DNA of 64,000 bases from Orychophragmus violaceus. Lineage: Eukaryota > Streptophyta > Magnoliopsida > Brassicales > Brassicaceae. The stretch lies in contig CM058237.1 of NCBI GenBank assembly GCA_030180135.1, positions 38,337,126-38,401,125 of the forward strand, read 5' to 3'. The translations under genes and the position numbers were made by a program. Under the pieces are notes generated by a model. That model was not told the DNA's origin. It did not search any database and saw nothing but the letters and a program-made list of their open reading frames with translations. Shown here piece after piece: positions 21,879-32,959 of this stretch (positions within the stretch are counted from its first letter, which is position 1; each line of letters opens with the position of its first letter).

Positions 21879-22927
21879 TGATATATCATGGTTTTTCTAG
21901 GTTTTCAACCATGATATAGTTGTATATATTGAGTCTTTAACCTGGTTTTTAGAGTCTATTGAGTCTTCTACAGGTAGGCTTGCGTTTGAGCAAAAGATGG
22001 AATTACAGTACGTTTTTGGTGATTTGTGCAACGAGCTGAAGTTGGTGTCTCGACCACGATTGAGTGTCGACCGACACTGGCTTGGATGTCGGTCGACATT
22101 GAGCGCGACAGAACAATACCCGAGAGTTGAAGACAAGTTTTGAAGATTTTCAGAATTGCCCAGAAGTTTTCCCTAATTCTAAACTGACCCCAAAACATGT
22201 TTAGAGAGTTTAATTAGGTTTTCAGACTCATACTACCTTTTATCTTGTTCTTACTTTGTTCTTGCTTGAGGGATTGAGAAATATTGAGTTGGGGCTGATT
22301 CTTGCAACGTGTAACCTTGAGAGAAAGATTCAAACAACTGATTGATTAGGATTGACCATCTATTGTTCATCACCTAAGTTGTGCTTAATACTGAATTTTG
22401 GACTGATCACTTAGGGTTTAGATCTGAGGTAATTGACAATAGCACGAGAGTGTGAGTTATAATCTGAACAAACTTAGAGTGAGCAATTTGACTAGATACA
22501 AAGAGATTTAGTTTAGTAAAATTGTGAACCGATAGAATCTGTTCTTAATGCTTGTTTAGAACTCTACGATCACAAAGATTTTTTGGATCGCTAGGTTGCT
22601 AGATATAGAAATAATCTCAGCGAGAGTTGGATTATTTAGCATTGTGTTTCTAGTTCTTGAACTTGTTTTAATCTGAATCCGGTTAGTTAAGTTTCTAGCA
22701 TAGCATAATTCCCGAGAACTTCCTAAGTCTGAAGCCTTCCTCTATTTGAAAACACCTTCCTGTTTACTTGCTTTTATTTACTGCTTTCTTGAGATTTGAT
22801 TTAGCTTAACTTGACGGCATATAATCTATCGTGTGACCGTGAGTACTTGTGGATTCGATACCCTGAAATACTACAATAGCATAACTGTGCACTTGCAGTA
22901 GAATATGGATAAAACATAGACCTATCA
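21879..22927 (+). repeat. 3' LTR of Athila-type copy 3
   Basis: The LTR is 1049 bp, TGATATATCATGG to CCTATCA. It lacks about 120 bp near 22330 that the 5' LTR retains. The doublet at 22064-22077 with 22086-22099 (22 bp) is at offset 185. Confidence 0.93.
22064..22099. repeat. Palindromic doublet in 3' LTR, copy 3
   Basis: GTGTCGACCGACAC and ATGTCGGTCGACAT, identical to the sites in the 5' LTR, 22 bp apart. Confidence 0.92.
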
Positions 22928-23828
22928 GGCTCCACTGGCACTACACCGCGGATACTGCGGCATCTCTGGCGGCGGCGACTCCGACGACTCTGACGGTAAC
23001 TCGGATGGCTCATATGACAGAGATGGCTCAAGCGGCGAGGAAGGTGACTGGGACTGTCAGCGTGGCTGATGATGCGGCCCGACACGCTGGTCTTATGAGT
23101 CGGCGAGCATGGCGCTCTGCTCGGCGACATAGAGCTCCCACTCCTGGCAATGATATGGATTGACTGGCTCCATATCCAAGTCAAATCCCGGCCGCAGGTA
23201 ACCAGGTAAGGTCGAAGTCTCCCATGCTGAAAGGCATGGGAACCTCATGTGCCTCCAGTATCGGCTCCTATGGCATTTGCTGAGCGGCTGGCTCCGGTAT
23301 TTGAGGTGGTAGTGGCGGTAATTCCACGTCGGCCATTCCGAACCACTCCAACATCCCTACATACAGGTCAGTTGTATCTGCGTCATCCTCTAACGATGCT
23401 GGTAGGGGTATGGGCAATTCCGTAGGATCTGCTTCTGCCGCGGTAGCTCCCACTAATGCTTGCAGAGGTAATGGGGGACGGTCCGATGTTCGCGACTCTC
23501 GAGAATATCCAGGTACGTGCCACCCTGGCTGGCCATGATCATACCGGTGGATCCCTGACTGCTCATACTGAAGTAGCAAATCCGCACCACACGCACCACT
23601 CACTCCACCCACCCTGGCGTACTATCTGTATGACTACAATCAAAGACATAGAAATGTTAGTACAAATAATACAAAATCCTATTTCCCATCCCACCCCGGG
23701 TTTAACAGACGCGGCTTGGTTTCCTAATGGATGCTTGGGTGACCACATTTGACTCGATAAAACACGGAAAACACTCAAAAATGAACTGTTTTGAAACCCA
23801 TGATGAACCATGCTATGATACCACCTTT
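22928..23828 (-). other. Internal region of large-LTR element, PBS side
   Basis: On the minus strand the PBS TGGTATCATAGC (plus 23812-23823) is close to initiator tRNA-Met with one change. Downstream frames (23268-23612 and 22801-23184, minus) encode Pro/Leu-rich peptide such as ELPPLPPQIPEP in the gag position. I recognise no capsid or zinc-knuckle motif, so gag identity is only positional. Confidence 0.5.
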
Positions 23829-25690
23829 TGTAACGCCCCTTCCCCGTTATCCGCTGAACGTCGAGAAGACCGGTCAACAATCAAACAAGAATATGACCAA
23901 GTCGAACCCGAGCAAGTCTAACGAGAAAGGTTTGTCACAAGAAAAAGCCAGAGACAGCTCGGTTTGAGACAAAGGCTCGCACTGAACCGTCCTTGACACC
24001 GCTATCCTCACTTCCACAATACAAAGCTTCTCAACCTGTATTGTTTCCCTGAGTTGTGTCGGTTCGGACTAAACCAATATATCAGGGAAGCATGTTCATT
24101 ACTGAGTAAATAAACGTTTACATAACGTTTATACATTTATAAAAAATTTTTGCCTATTAACGTCTAATTACCAAATCAATACAACCAAATAGGCGCCAAA
24201 GCCGAACCGAGAAAACAACAAAACAACGAGTAAAACTCCCGCCACAAGCGATCCCGAAACTACACCGAGGACCTCCCGCGTCCGTCGCTGCTAAACCTGA
24301 AAAACACAAAAGAGTCTAATGTGCGATCTAATATCACCCGGTGAATCGGCTCCCCGCTGCGGCATCTAGTATATCTAGAACAACAATTTTCCCACCCAAA
24401 AACCCCAAATAACAATCAAAAGATAGAAATGGTCTATCGCGTACTACCACGACGTAATGGACCCACAACACACAAGAACTTGGAAAAAGAAAGGAAAGAG
24501 ATTAAGGAAATCGAAGTCACTATGGCACATTCCCTCGATTAGACTCGATCTAACTATCGCACTACCGAACTTACTCCACTGGGCCCACTTTATGCGAACT
24601 CGGTAACTTCCACGGGTTTACATAGCCACCGATAAGGTAACTACAACCACCCACGACTCCTGGACGTTAACACGAAGTCCGACGACCTAGGACACTGTTC
24701 TCTGTCCATCGATACACAGTGACTCGGGCTACCCCATGGTAACCTAATCTTCCATGCAGTCCGGCCCTAGGACATGACCCCGTATTCTCCGAACCGCACA
24801 CCTACCGGCATCACTCCGCTACAAGAAATATGGGTATTAATAGCATTAGAAGATAACGTTTATTACAGTTTTGCTATTGTATACGGAGACGGGTATTTTT
24901 CATATTGTTTGTTATTATAAAGCGCTATATTTGTTATCGCGGGAAATAAAAATTTTAGCCGTGTAAATTTGCTAAGTGCCGGCACCTTACCATTGCAGAT
25001 CCAAAATTTAACGCTATCTTACATCTAATATATCAAACTTTTATTCAAAAAAAATATAGATTTTTATACAATTTTCTATAACGCAAAACAAATCTTTTTT
25101 ACTCTCTCTCTTTCGTACAATATTTTGGAAGATCTAAAACAATGAGAAACCATCTGGATCTTCTAGCATCTTCGTTTTCGATTCTTCTCTCTCTCTTAAG
25201 ATCCAGATCGAAAGAAGTAAAATCCGATCTCAGCTCGAAGATCTTAACTCAGATTTTCAATTTCATTTAAGAATTTGATGAATTTTGAATGGACTCATGT
25301 TAATGGATTCGGTGAGATAAGACAAAAAGCATGAATTTTTCGTGTTAGTCTAGTGATGAATTCGAGTAAAAACCATTTAGGAGAATCGAATTAGATAAAT
25401 TTCGAACTTGGTGTTGAAATTTGTTTGATCGTTGATAATTTTGAGTTGAATTTAAGCTTTGGTAGTTTCCTTTATTGGGTAACGAAGAAATTGTAAGATT
25501 ACATGGTGGAATCAGGATTAAAGTGTTAGGAATTATTGATTTTTAATCTGAAGATTCATCACTAAACACACTACTGTTTTCTTCAGTCTTCACTAAATTT
25601 TTTGAGGTTTTGTTTGTAGCATCTGAGTTGATATATACATATATCTGCTAAAGTTTTGATTGTTGATCTTTTGTAGTAGATGTTAAGGAT

Positions 25691-26310
25691 GTGTGGTTCT
25701 TAAACGTTGATTTGAGAGGGAAGAGATCATTATCAACGGTGACTCCAGGGTTAGCTGAAACGGCGGTTTCTATAGCGATTGCAGCCACGGTTGTTGGTAC
25801 CGCAGCCACTACTCTTGTTCGGAGAAGTACCAAAGCCTCTGAAGAAGCTGAAGTTAGTTCTTTTAGTATATGAGCCATGAACACAATCTTCACTAGTTTT
25901 TCTTGGTTTAAACGCATTGTTGTGCACCGAATTTTAGGCTTCTTTGACATAATGTGAAGCTTGATGTGGTTCAGGAATCTGTCCTGGATGTAAAGGTGAA
26001 GGTTTTGTGTTAAAGAAACTATCAGATGCTAATGCTGAGAAAGCAAGACTCACAGCAAAAAAATATGGCTACACGATATACAGTCGGGTAAATATAAACT
26101 CCTTCATTGTTTTTTCCCTTCAGTCTCATTGATTCAGTTCATTGCTTGACATGGAGCTTCCCAAGAAACATATTAAACTTGTTTGACAAAATATACTCTT
26201 AGGCTTCCCAAGAAATAGAACTACTGCACTAAATGTTCTTCTACAAGATCTCTTGTATAACATGTGGTGGGAGTGGAAAGACGAGTATCTAAGCGGCTTA
26301 TGCAGAGTAC
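25691..26310 (+). pseudogene. Captured host gene fragment with DnaJ-type cysteine-rich exons
   Basis: Three exon-like pieces have plant splice signals. The first, ending EEAE before GTTAGT near 25853, encodes TPGLAETAVSIAIAATVV and an RRSTKASEEAE tail. The second, after a TTCAG acceptor at 25973, encodes CPGCKGEGFVLKKLSDANAE then a one-base frameshift before the donor near 26090. The third, after CTCTTAG at about 26202, reads LPKK*NYCTKCSS and, in a shifted frame, CITCGGSGK. The CxxCxGxG-like spacing resembles plant DnaJ-type zinc-binding cysteine-rich proteins. A Trp codon is now TAG. Retained introns indicate DNA-level capture rather than retroposition. Confidence 0.7.
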
Positions 26311-27179
26311 AACACAAGTATGTTAAACTTGTTTCTTCTGTAAACCCAATTCAATATTTTAGCATAACTTTCTTGTTTTGTTTTTAAGTTCTGACAGATT
26401 CTGTTATGGTTGATAATTCTCAGCAAAAACTTTAATTTTACATTTTGCAAGATTCACGCGTCGTCATACTTTCTTCTTAATCTTTCTGAGATGTAAAGAT
26501 TACTAAAGTCAATTGCTTCTTCTTTGGGCCTTGTATCTATGACGTCTCTCCAAAGAAGAAAGGTTTTTTCATATAGACTCTTTACGGTATATGACTAGTT
26601 GCGTCTCAAAACAATAGTCTTTTCTTCAGTACTTGATCGATATCGTACTTGAGGTAAGACTCTGCCATACGTGCTCCAAGAGCCACTTTGCTTAGGTTTC
26701 TTGTGTTGAGTCACCTAAGGAGCCATAATAGCAAATAGTGTTCCTCTTGTTATACTGACATGTCTTTGTGTTATTGTTATCGACTTTCTTCTACTATGAG
26801 ACTGTAAATTATTTGTTTCTTGTTTGTTGCAGACTGAAGATGAGAGTGAGGTGTGTGCAAGAAATATCTATTGCACTAACATTGACAAGAAGGTGAATCA
26901 ATCAGATATGAAATTCTTTTCCATCCTTCTGTAGAGAGGTGAACTAATAAGAATGGAAGAGCTGCTGAAAAGTTTTATTTGTGATTATGAACTAATTAGA
27001 TGATATATACTTGAAATGTGTTAGATTCTGGAAGTAAAACTACGTTTTGATCATTCTTATGTCTGTATGATCATCTAGGCTAGTAAACATTATGCGCTTT
27101 TCTCAAACATATGTTTGAACATGTACTTTGGTTTTAGTAAAACAACCTCTTCAGATTTACGAATATTTGTTGGTCCAAA

Positions 27180-28300
27180 ATAATGTATAATGTAAGCTAA
27201 CAAAGATGAATTAACAAAAAAGATATAATATAAAATATCAAATTAAACAAACAATATTTTATAAAAATACAAATTATAACAAATGAATTATTCAGTTTTA
27301 GTGTAGGGTATATATAGGGTTTAGAGTTTGAAATTCTATTAATTTATTCATGTTAGAGTATAGATAGGGTTTAGGGTTTGAACAAAAAATCTAACTACTA
27401 TAACATATCCAAGATTTAACATTTATAAAGGAAATTATTATTTTTCAAATATAACCTTTTTAAAACATTAATCTCATACCCAACCATAAACAATAATCAT
27501 ACTCTAATTATAAACTAAAATCAAAATATAATTAATTATAAGGTTGTATTTGGGTTTTATAAAGGAAACTACTATTTTTCATATTAAATATTTTCAAACT
27601 TTAACTTCATATCTAAGCTTAAACCCTAACCTTATACCCCAAACTTCAAACTCAAGACCACATATATATCCTAACCCTCAAAACTTCTTTTTCTCACTTA
27701 TATTATCATACTTGTTGTTTATATAGACAAACTAATGATAATTTGTTTTAGAGTATAAATAAGACTTAGGATTTGAACCCTAACCTTATACCTCAAAACC
27801 ATAAACCATACTTTAAACCTTAAATTCTTAAACCCTAAAATTTTAATCTTTAATCATAAATAATAAAACCCTTAACTATATATCCTAAACTCTAAATTTT
27901 TAATCTTTAGTTATAAACACTTAATTTTAACGCATCAATAATATAACAAAAAATTAGTATTTTATAAATAATTTCAAGTACAATAATTTTGTAAATCATA
28001 AACTATAAAAGCTAAATATTATATATAATCAACTAAAACGAAATAATCGACAAAAAAATAAAAAGAAATAAATAACAAAAATGTTAAACTTAAAAATGTA
28101 AGCAAAAAAGACAATTGAAACATTGAAAAAATAAAAATAGAAACAATTGAAATATTTTTATATTAAAAACAATTGAACTACAATAAAATTTAGACTGTTT
28201 TTTTATAAGGAATGTATGCTTGTTCTATCAAATCTCATTGGTTGACAAAAAAAAAAGTCAAATCTCATTATATTTTCATTTTGGGATGTAAACTGCAAAT
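27180..28300. repeat. AT-rich tract with degenerate telomere-like repeats
   Basis: Very AT-rich, with scattered TTTAGGG/CCCTAAA-like words (for example GGTTTAGGGTTTGAA near 27370, CCCTAACC near 27625). No gene supported. It lies inside the CACTA. Confidence 0.6.
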
Positions 28301-28939
28301 TCATTTTCATTTTGGCGGTTCAAAGCCGTGAATTGCTAATTTTATCTAACTAGACTTAGCCCTAATTTTGTCTAAGTGTGCAAGAACCAAAACCCCTCTT
28401 AGTCTTCCCCTTCGCCTCGCTCTCTCGAACTTTTTCACTGTTTCGATCAGCTCTCATCCTCTTCACTTCACGAATCCATTCACTCATCCTCTTCACCTCA
28501 CGAATCGTTGCTCTCATCCTCTTCACCTCAAGAATCATTTCTCTCATCCTCTTTAGTTCACGTTCGTCGTCGATTTTATCTCTGAAAACCCTAGTCTCGA
28601 GCATCGTTTTTTCACTCGATCTTTCTTCATGAACTTGCTTGTAAATTCGTTTTCTGGATCCTACTAACAGTGCTGGAGAACGGGAGTTGCTGGAGGAACT
28701 TGCTTCTCTGAGTAATACGTCTAGCAACCGGACGCAAACTCGTGCTAAGCCTCAGCAATCCACAAGTAAGCTGTCAATTTCTTGATATTAGGGAAATCTG
28801 CAATGTATAAGACTCTTTATTTATTTTAAGTCCGTAGTATTGATGTGTAATCTTGTCAGCATCTGCATCGATAAAAAGACTATTTGATACATGTATACAT
28901 TGATTGATGGATCCTCTCGCCTCTATGCCGTCTTTGGTT

Positions 28940-29236
28940 TCGCAGCTCTAAGTAGTGCACCTAGTAGCTCAGAAAACAGAAAAGATGAAGTTACAGAGAA
29001 AATCCAAGAACCGGAGCAAGAAAACGACTTGTGGAAAAACATCAAAGATTTTGCAGGGTAAATCAAATAAAAAAGACTGGGCCCTTGATTTCGATTCCTA
29101 TGATATGATATAGCTTTTGTTGAGATGTTAAATCTGAACCACAGTGTCATCTTTCTCAACACACGGTTATGATAAACTTTTGTTTTGTAGATCGGTCGCA
29201 AATGGAGCTTTGAAATGGCTAATAGATAACCTTTAG
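28940..29236 (+). pseudogene. Second captured exon pair, unidentified
   Basis: After the acceptor GGTTTCGCAG near 28946 a frame reads SSAPSSSENRKDEVTEKIQE and ENDLWKNIKDFAG, followed by a GTAAAT donor at about 29057. A second piece after TTTTGTAG (about 29190) reads SVANGALKWLIDNL and then a stop. The upstream TTCACTGTTTC...CTCATCC repeats (28430-28560) look like a 5' leader or first exon. I do not recognise the parent gene. The minus-strand frame 28362-28727 is a shadow of the repeats. Confidence 0.5.
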
Positions 29237-32093
29237 CGATACATATTCAACTAACAGGACCTGCTCTAAAAGTGTTTCTCCGCTGCACTCATGGTAACGA
29301 TGTGGAAATGTTCATTTTTTCATTTGTTTATCTGGTGGATGTTAATTATGATTTGATGGATGTTAATTATGATTTGATGCACAAATTGTGAGAAGAGGGC
29401 GATTCTGTTCTACCTACCCCTACTCTATTTATTTTACTATCGTTCCTTACCTTACGTAGACATCAAACTTCCTCAATCCAATGATAATCTTCTAGCTTCA
29501 TGATAATCTTAACATGTTTGGTGGATTTTTGGCTGGTTCAGGAAGCTGGGATTGAGGACGTCAGAGTAGTGGGTTTCTTCATTGGCTCGCCGGGAAACAA
29601 GATGGAGGAGGTTGTGGTGGAAGAAAAAATCGACGGTGGAGGTGGTGGTTGCAAAAGAATATGACGGGGTAGATGGTTATGGTGGAAGGAGAACATGCAG
29701 GTGGTGGTGAAGATGATGACGGCTCACTCATTTTCAGAGACTAAACTAGATTAGGTTTTTTTTTTTTTGATTGAACCGGTATTCAGTTTAAATCACATTA
29801 GGTTTTTCTTTGGTCTGGTTTAACAAATTGTAACTAGTATCCAATATTCATTTTTAGTTAATTTAACTCATTATATTTATGATTTTATAACAAATTTTCC
29901 AGAAATATATTCAAATTAAAAAATTGTAATTTATTTTGATTAATTTTTGGGTAATTAAAAAATAATTAATAACATAAATAATTTGCTATCTTTGTAAAAC
30001 AAAATTCTATTATTAATGATTTAATAACAATTATAACACGCTATCATAAAGATTAACAATTGCAAAGAGATGAACGCTATCGTCGTTTAATTAACAATAG
30101 CATACGTCAAGTCCGCTATCTAAAGTGCTCGACCTACAATGATAGGCGCTGTCAGAACGTTTTAGGAAATGCTATGGAAGGTGAAACATAGCATTTATCA
30201 GCCGCTATCAATACTCATATTTCTTGTAGTCTCAGTAAGTTAACGCCACAATCGAGATCACCACCCACGATCCGATTAGGCAGCTACCCGAGAATCCAAT
30301 CGGGTCGGAAGTACTAGAACGCCTTCAAAACCTTTATTTGCGGGATCTAACGCGCCCTAAAGTCCTATTGCAGTAAATTAAACACGGAGACTCCCTAGGA
30401 CTCTAGCATCAATCACACATCCATCAATATCAATTACATAAACAAACTATCCCGCAAGCCTAACACACGCTGACACCACCACTCTGACTCAGTGCCATAC
30501 CGAGCCAGTAACTACGAACTTATCCGGCCCCGTGACCGGAATAAGTGTCCACAAGGACCGCCTGGCCCAACACCAAGGCAGTCTACAAACATGCCTGCAC
30601 ACACAACATAACCACATCAAAGCAACAACGCAATTAAGCACACAAGCAAGCCTATTAGGATTTCTAACATCTTTTAACTCTTTCCTGTCTGCTACCTTGG
30701 ATTAGCGGATTGCCAATCCGTAGATGGCTCATCCATCACACAGTTCCTTCATTCCTTTCCTAAGTATCTTTTAATCACTCCTCGATCCGTCGGTTTAGAG
30801 TTAGTAAACTTACTAACTCCTCGACATCTCATAATTAATCTTAGCTTCATTCATTACCCTTAACCCTTTGTTTAACCTAACCCCAACCCATTGTATATTC
30901 TATACGTTCGTTAAATGTTTAGTTCATATTTTAATGTCGTCTTAGTTCCATACATAGATTCATTGATACCGTTCTTTAATATAGATACATGCATATACGG
31001 ACCTATCATGCAACGTCTATATGAATGCATCACACAGTTATTACTAACGACCTAGCGGCAATCAACAGATTAATCAAAAGTTCCTAGCATGCATCATAAT
31101 AGCCTATCCAGTTCACAGTTAACCGGTAACCAACAATCATCAAGCTATTCGATTCCATTTCCAGGAATGCAATCCTAGACTACGGCTTGGGTTTTTGGTC
31201 TATAAGATTTCTAACTAATCTACGAGTTGAGCCGACTCATAGTGATTAGCGCGGACTGACGGAACTGATGCGGGTACGGATCCCGAGACTACCGAAATGA
31301 ACCCCGAACACTCTGAACCGGATCACGAACGCTCTAGAACTTCCCGACCATGAACCAGCCGTTGACAACGCGTTGACCGACGTTGACCGGCTGACCGAGC
31401 GTTGACCGTTGACTTTGACCTTCATGACCGTTGACCTTGACCAAACTAAACTGGCTGACCCCAAATAAACCACTGAAACAACTTGAACTGAAATCAATTG
31501 GCCGGTTTAGCTAAACCTGTCCAAGTCAAACTGTTGACCGGCGTTGACCGCGGTTTAACTGGTTTATTCCAAACCGAATGTGATGCTTAACCAGATTCCA
31601 ATCGATCCAAACCACACTAAACCACTCCTAGAAGAACAGGTTTGAAGATGGTTGCAAAAAGAGCTTCCCGGCGGTCGGACTTCGGCGTTGACCACGGCGG
31701 CGCGGCGTTGACCGGCGGCGGAAGGGCTGCTCCTGGGATCTTGGGAGAGCTCCAACTTCTGAAAATGTTCCCCATGATTAAATGCAACTACTGAGGACGA
31801 GAAAGAGGCTTGAATCACCAAGGAATGAGGAGGAGGGGAGAGAACCTCGCCGGCGACAACTTCTCTGGCGGTTCTCCGGCGGCGGCGATGGCAAAGGAAT
31901 GGCGGCGAATGATGAGAAGAGTGTGGTGAGTATGATGATGTGAGTGGTTTCAGTAGATTCAAGCTAGTTAAGAGTTATAAGGTTTCTTGTCCCCCAAGTC
32001 TTCAAGAACACCAAGAACATTCAAGTGTTCTTGAAGATTCAAAGAGAATTGCTGGGTTTTTGGTTTATTTCTGGAGAGGGGAGAGAGGCAGAG

Positions 32094-32095
<2 letters not shown>

Positions 32096-32157
<62 letters not shown>

Positions 32158-32213
32158 AGAGAGACGGAGAGAGAGAGAGAGGAGAGAGAGAGAGAGGAGA
32201 GGAGGAGAGAGAT

Positions 32214-32266
<53 letters not shown>

Positions 32267-32272
32267 AGAGAG
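32096..32272. repeat. (GA)n microsatellite in right large LTR
   Basis: About 175 bp of nearly uninterrupted GA with occasional AGGAG or ACGG breaks. The matching place in the left LTR (near 11896) has only a short GA run. Confidence 0.95.
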
Positions 32273-32959
32273 GCTGAGGTGAGATGAATGACTTTGGTGT
32301 ATGAATGACTTGATGAGATGTTAGATTCCATGCAAAACATGGATTCAATGCATGCAAAAACATCCTCTGAACCTAGGAGCATGAGGTGGCGCCATCAGGA
32401 AGAAGAAATCTGTCCTTGCAGGGTTAATTCTGAGTAGGAACAATGCACCATTCATCCCAAACAATTTCGTAACTCTGTTCCGTCCCGATGCTTCGGTTTA
32501 GCCGTTCTTACATTTAATATTTTAGAAACCCTTTAGATGCTTCCATAAATCCTTCAACTCACAAAATCTGATTCTACATGATTTTAGATGAATTTAGAAA
32601 CTTGAATCACCTCGTTTTGACTCCGTAGCTCTAGTTATGGATTTTACAAGATTTCTCGGTTTTATCGGTTTCCTTTCCCGTAGTCCGAAAAACCTATTTA
32701 AACTCTGTTTCTTCCACTTCTGGTCTTCTAAATGTTCTTTTTATAGAAAAACAAGAACATTTGGCCCTACTCGGCTTCCGTCTCATATTTTGGCAAAATT
32801 ATAATTTTTCCCTCTACTTTAGCAAAATTACAGTTTTGCCCCTGTTGACTTTTTATTTGCTCGTTGACCCCATTTTTGGGAAACTGGGTATTACAGTTGC
32901 CACCCGCAGGAAGGACCTAACAGTGATGCGGTCTAACAAGTCACCATCGATATCAGTAA

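Larger units (their letters stand above)
14380..22927 (+). mobile_element. Athila-type element copy 3, complete, with TSD GGCTC
   Basis: It is an 8548-bp element with both LTRs, PBS, Gag-PR, ORF-1, 3' block and polypurine tract. It is flanked by GGCTC at 14375-14379 and 22928-22932, a perfect 5-bp target-site duplication. The order is LTR, PBS, gag, linker, protease, tail, ORF-1, LTR. No reverse transcriptase, RNase H or integrase domain is present, although the ends and duplication show it was mobilised. The LTRs differ by two sizeable deletions (one in each) plus point changes, so the insertion is not recent. Confidence 0.95.
24817..30230. mobile_element. Non-autonomous CACTA transposon with captured gene pieces
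   Basis: Terminal inverted repeats: left CGCTACAAGAAATATGGGTA, right (reverse complement) ACTACAAGAAATATGAGTAT, matching the CACTACAAGAAA start of CACTA/En-Spm ends with one or two changes. The 3-bp duplication CTC flanks it (24814-24816 and 30231-30233). The homologous LTR at 55476-55478 shows the unoccupied site CACTCAGTAGG. Subterminal sequence at both ends is rich in GCTAT/ATAGC. No transposase frame is visible in the 5.4 kb, so it needs a helper. It carries at least two exon-intron fragments that look host-derived. 24830-25140 and 29240-29760 hold no recognised gene. Confidence 0.88.
10767..32895 (-). mobile_element. Large-LTR element, minus strand, with three nested insertions
   Basis: The pieces are: left LTR remnant 10767-12532, internal 12533-14379 plus 22928-23828, right LTR 23829-32895. 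Removing the Athila copy (14380-22927) and the CACTA (24817-30230) leaves an internal region of about 2.7 kb and a right LTR of about 3.65 kb. LTR ends are TGTAA...TTACA. On the minus strand the PBS follows the right LTR and a polypurine tract precedes the left one. No reverse transcriptase or integrase is present. The huge LTR and tRNA-Met PBS suggest a Tekay/Del-type Ty3/gypsy origin (inference); the reduced interior resembles a large retrotransposon derivative (LARD). Confidence 0.7.
23829..32895 (-). repeat. Right (5') LTR of large-LTR element, containing a CACTA
   Basis: Plus-strand ends are TGTAACGCCCC and GGGTATTACA. Without the CACTA and its duplication it is about 3.65 kb. It is closely related to 54504-57289 and to 10767-12532. 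Long tracts outside the CACTA have no supported gene. It contains a GA microsatellite at 32096-32272. Confidence 0.8.

Noticed and set aside
22801..23184. 127-codon minus frame as a gene
   Set aside because: It straddles the boundary between an Athila LTR and the large-LTR interior, so it cannot be one original coding unit.
27180..28300. Interstitial telomere array
   Set aside because: TTTAGGG-like words are scattered and degenerate, not a tandem array.
28362..28727. 121-codon minus-strand frame rich in RMREMI-like repeats
   Set aside because: It is the reverse of a CTCATCCTCTTCACTTCACG-type repeat and reads as a shadow of a leader-like sequence.
32025..32282. Long frames of Arg/Glu or Ser/Leu repeats, also at 56798-57070
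   Set aside because: They are translations of the GA microsatellites and have no independent coding support.
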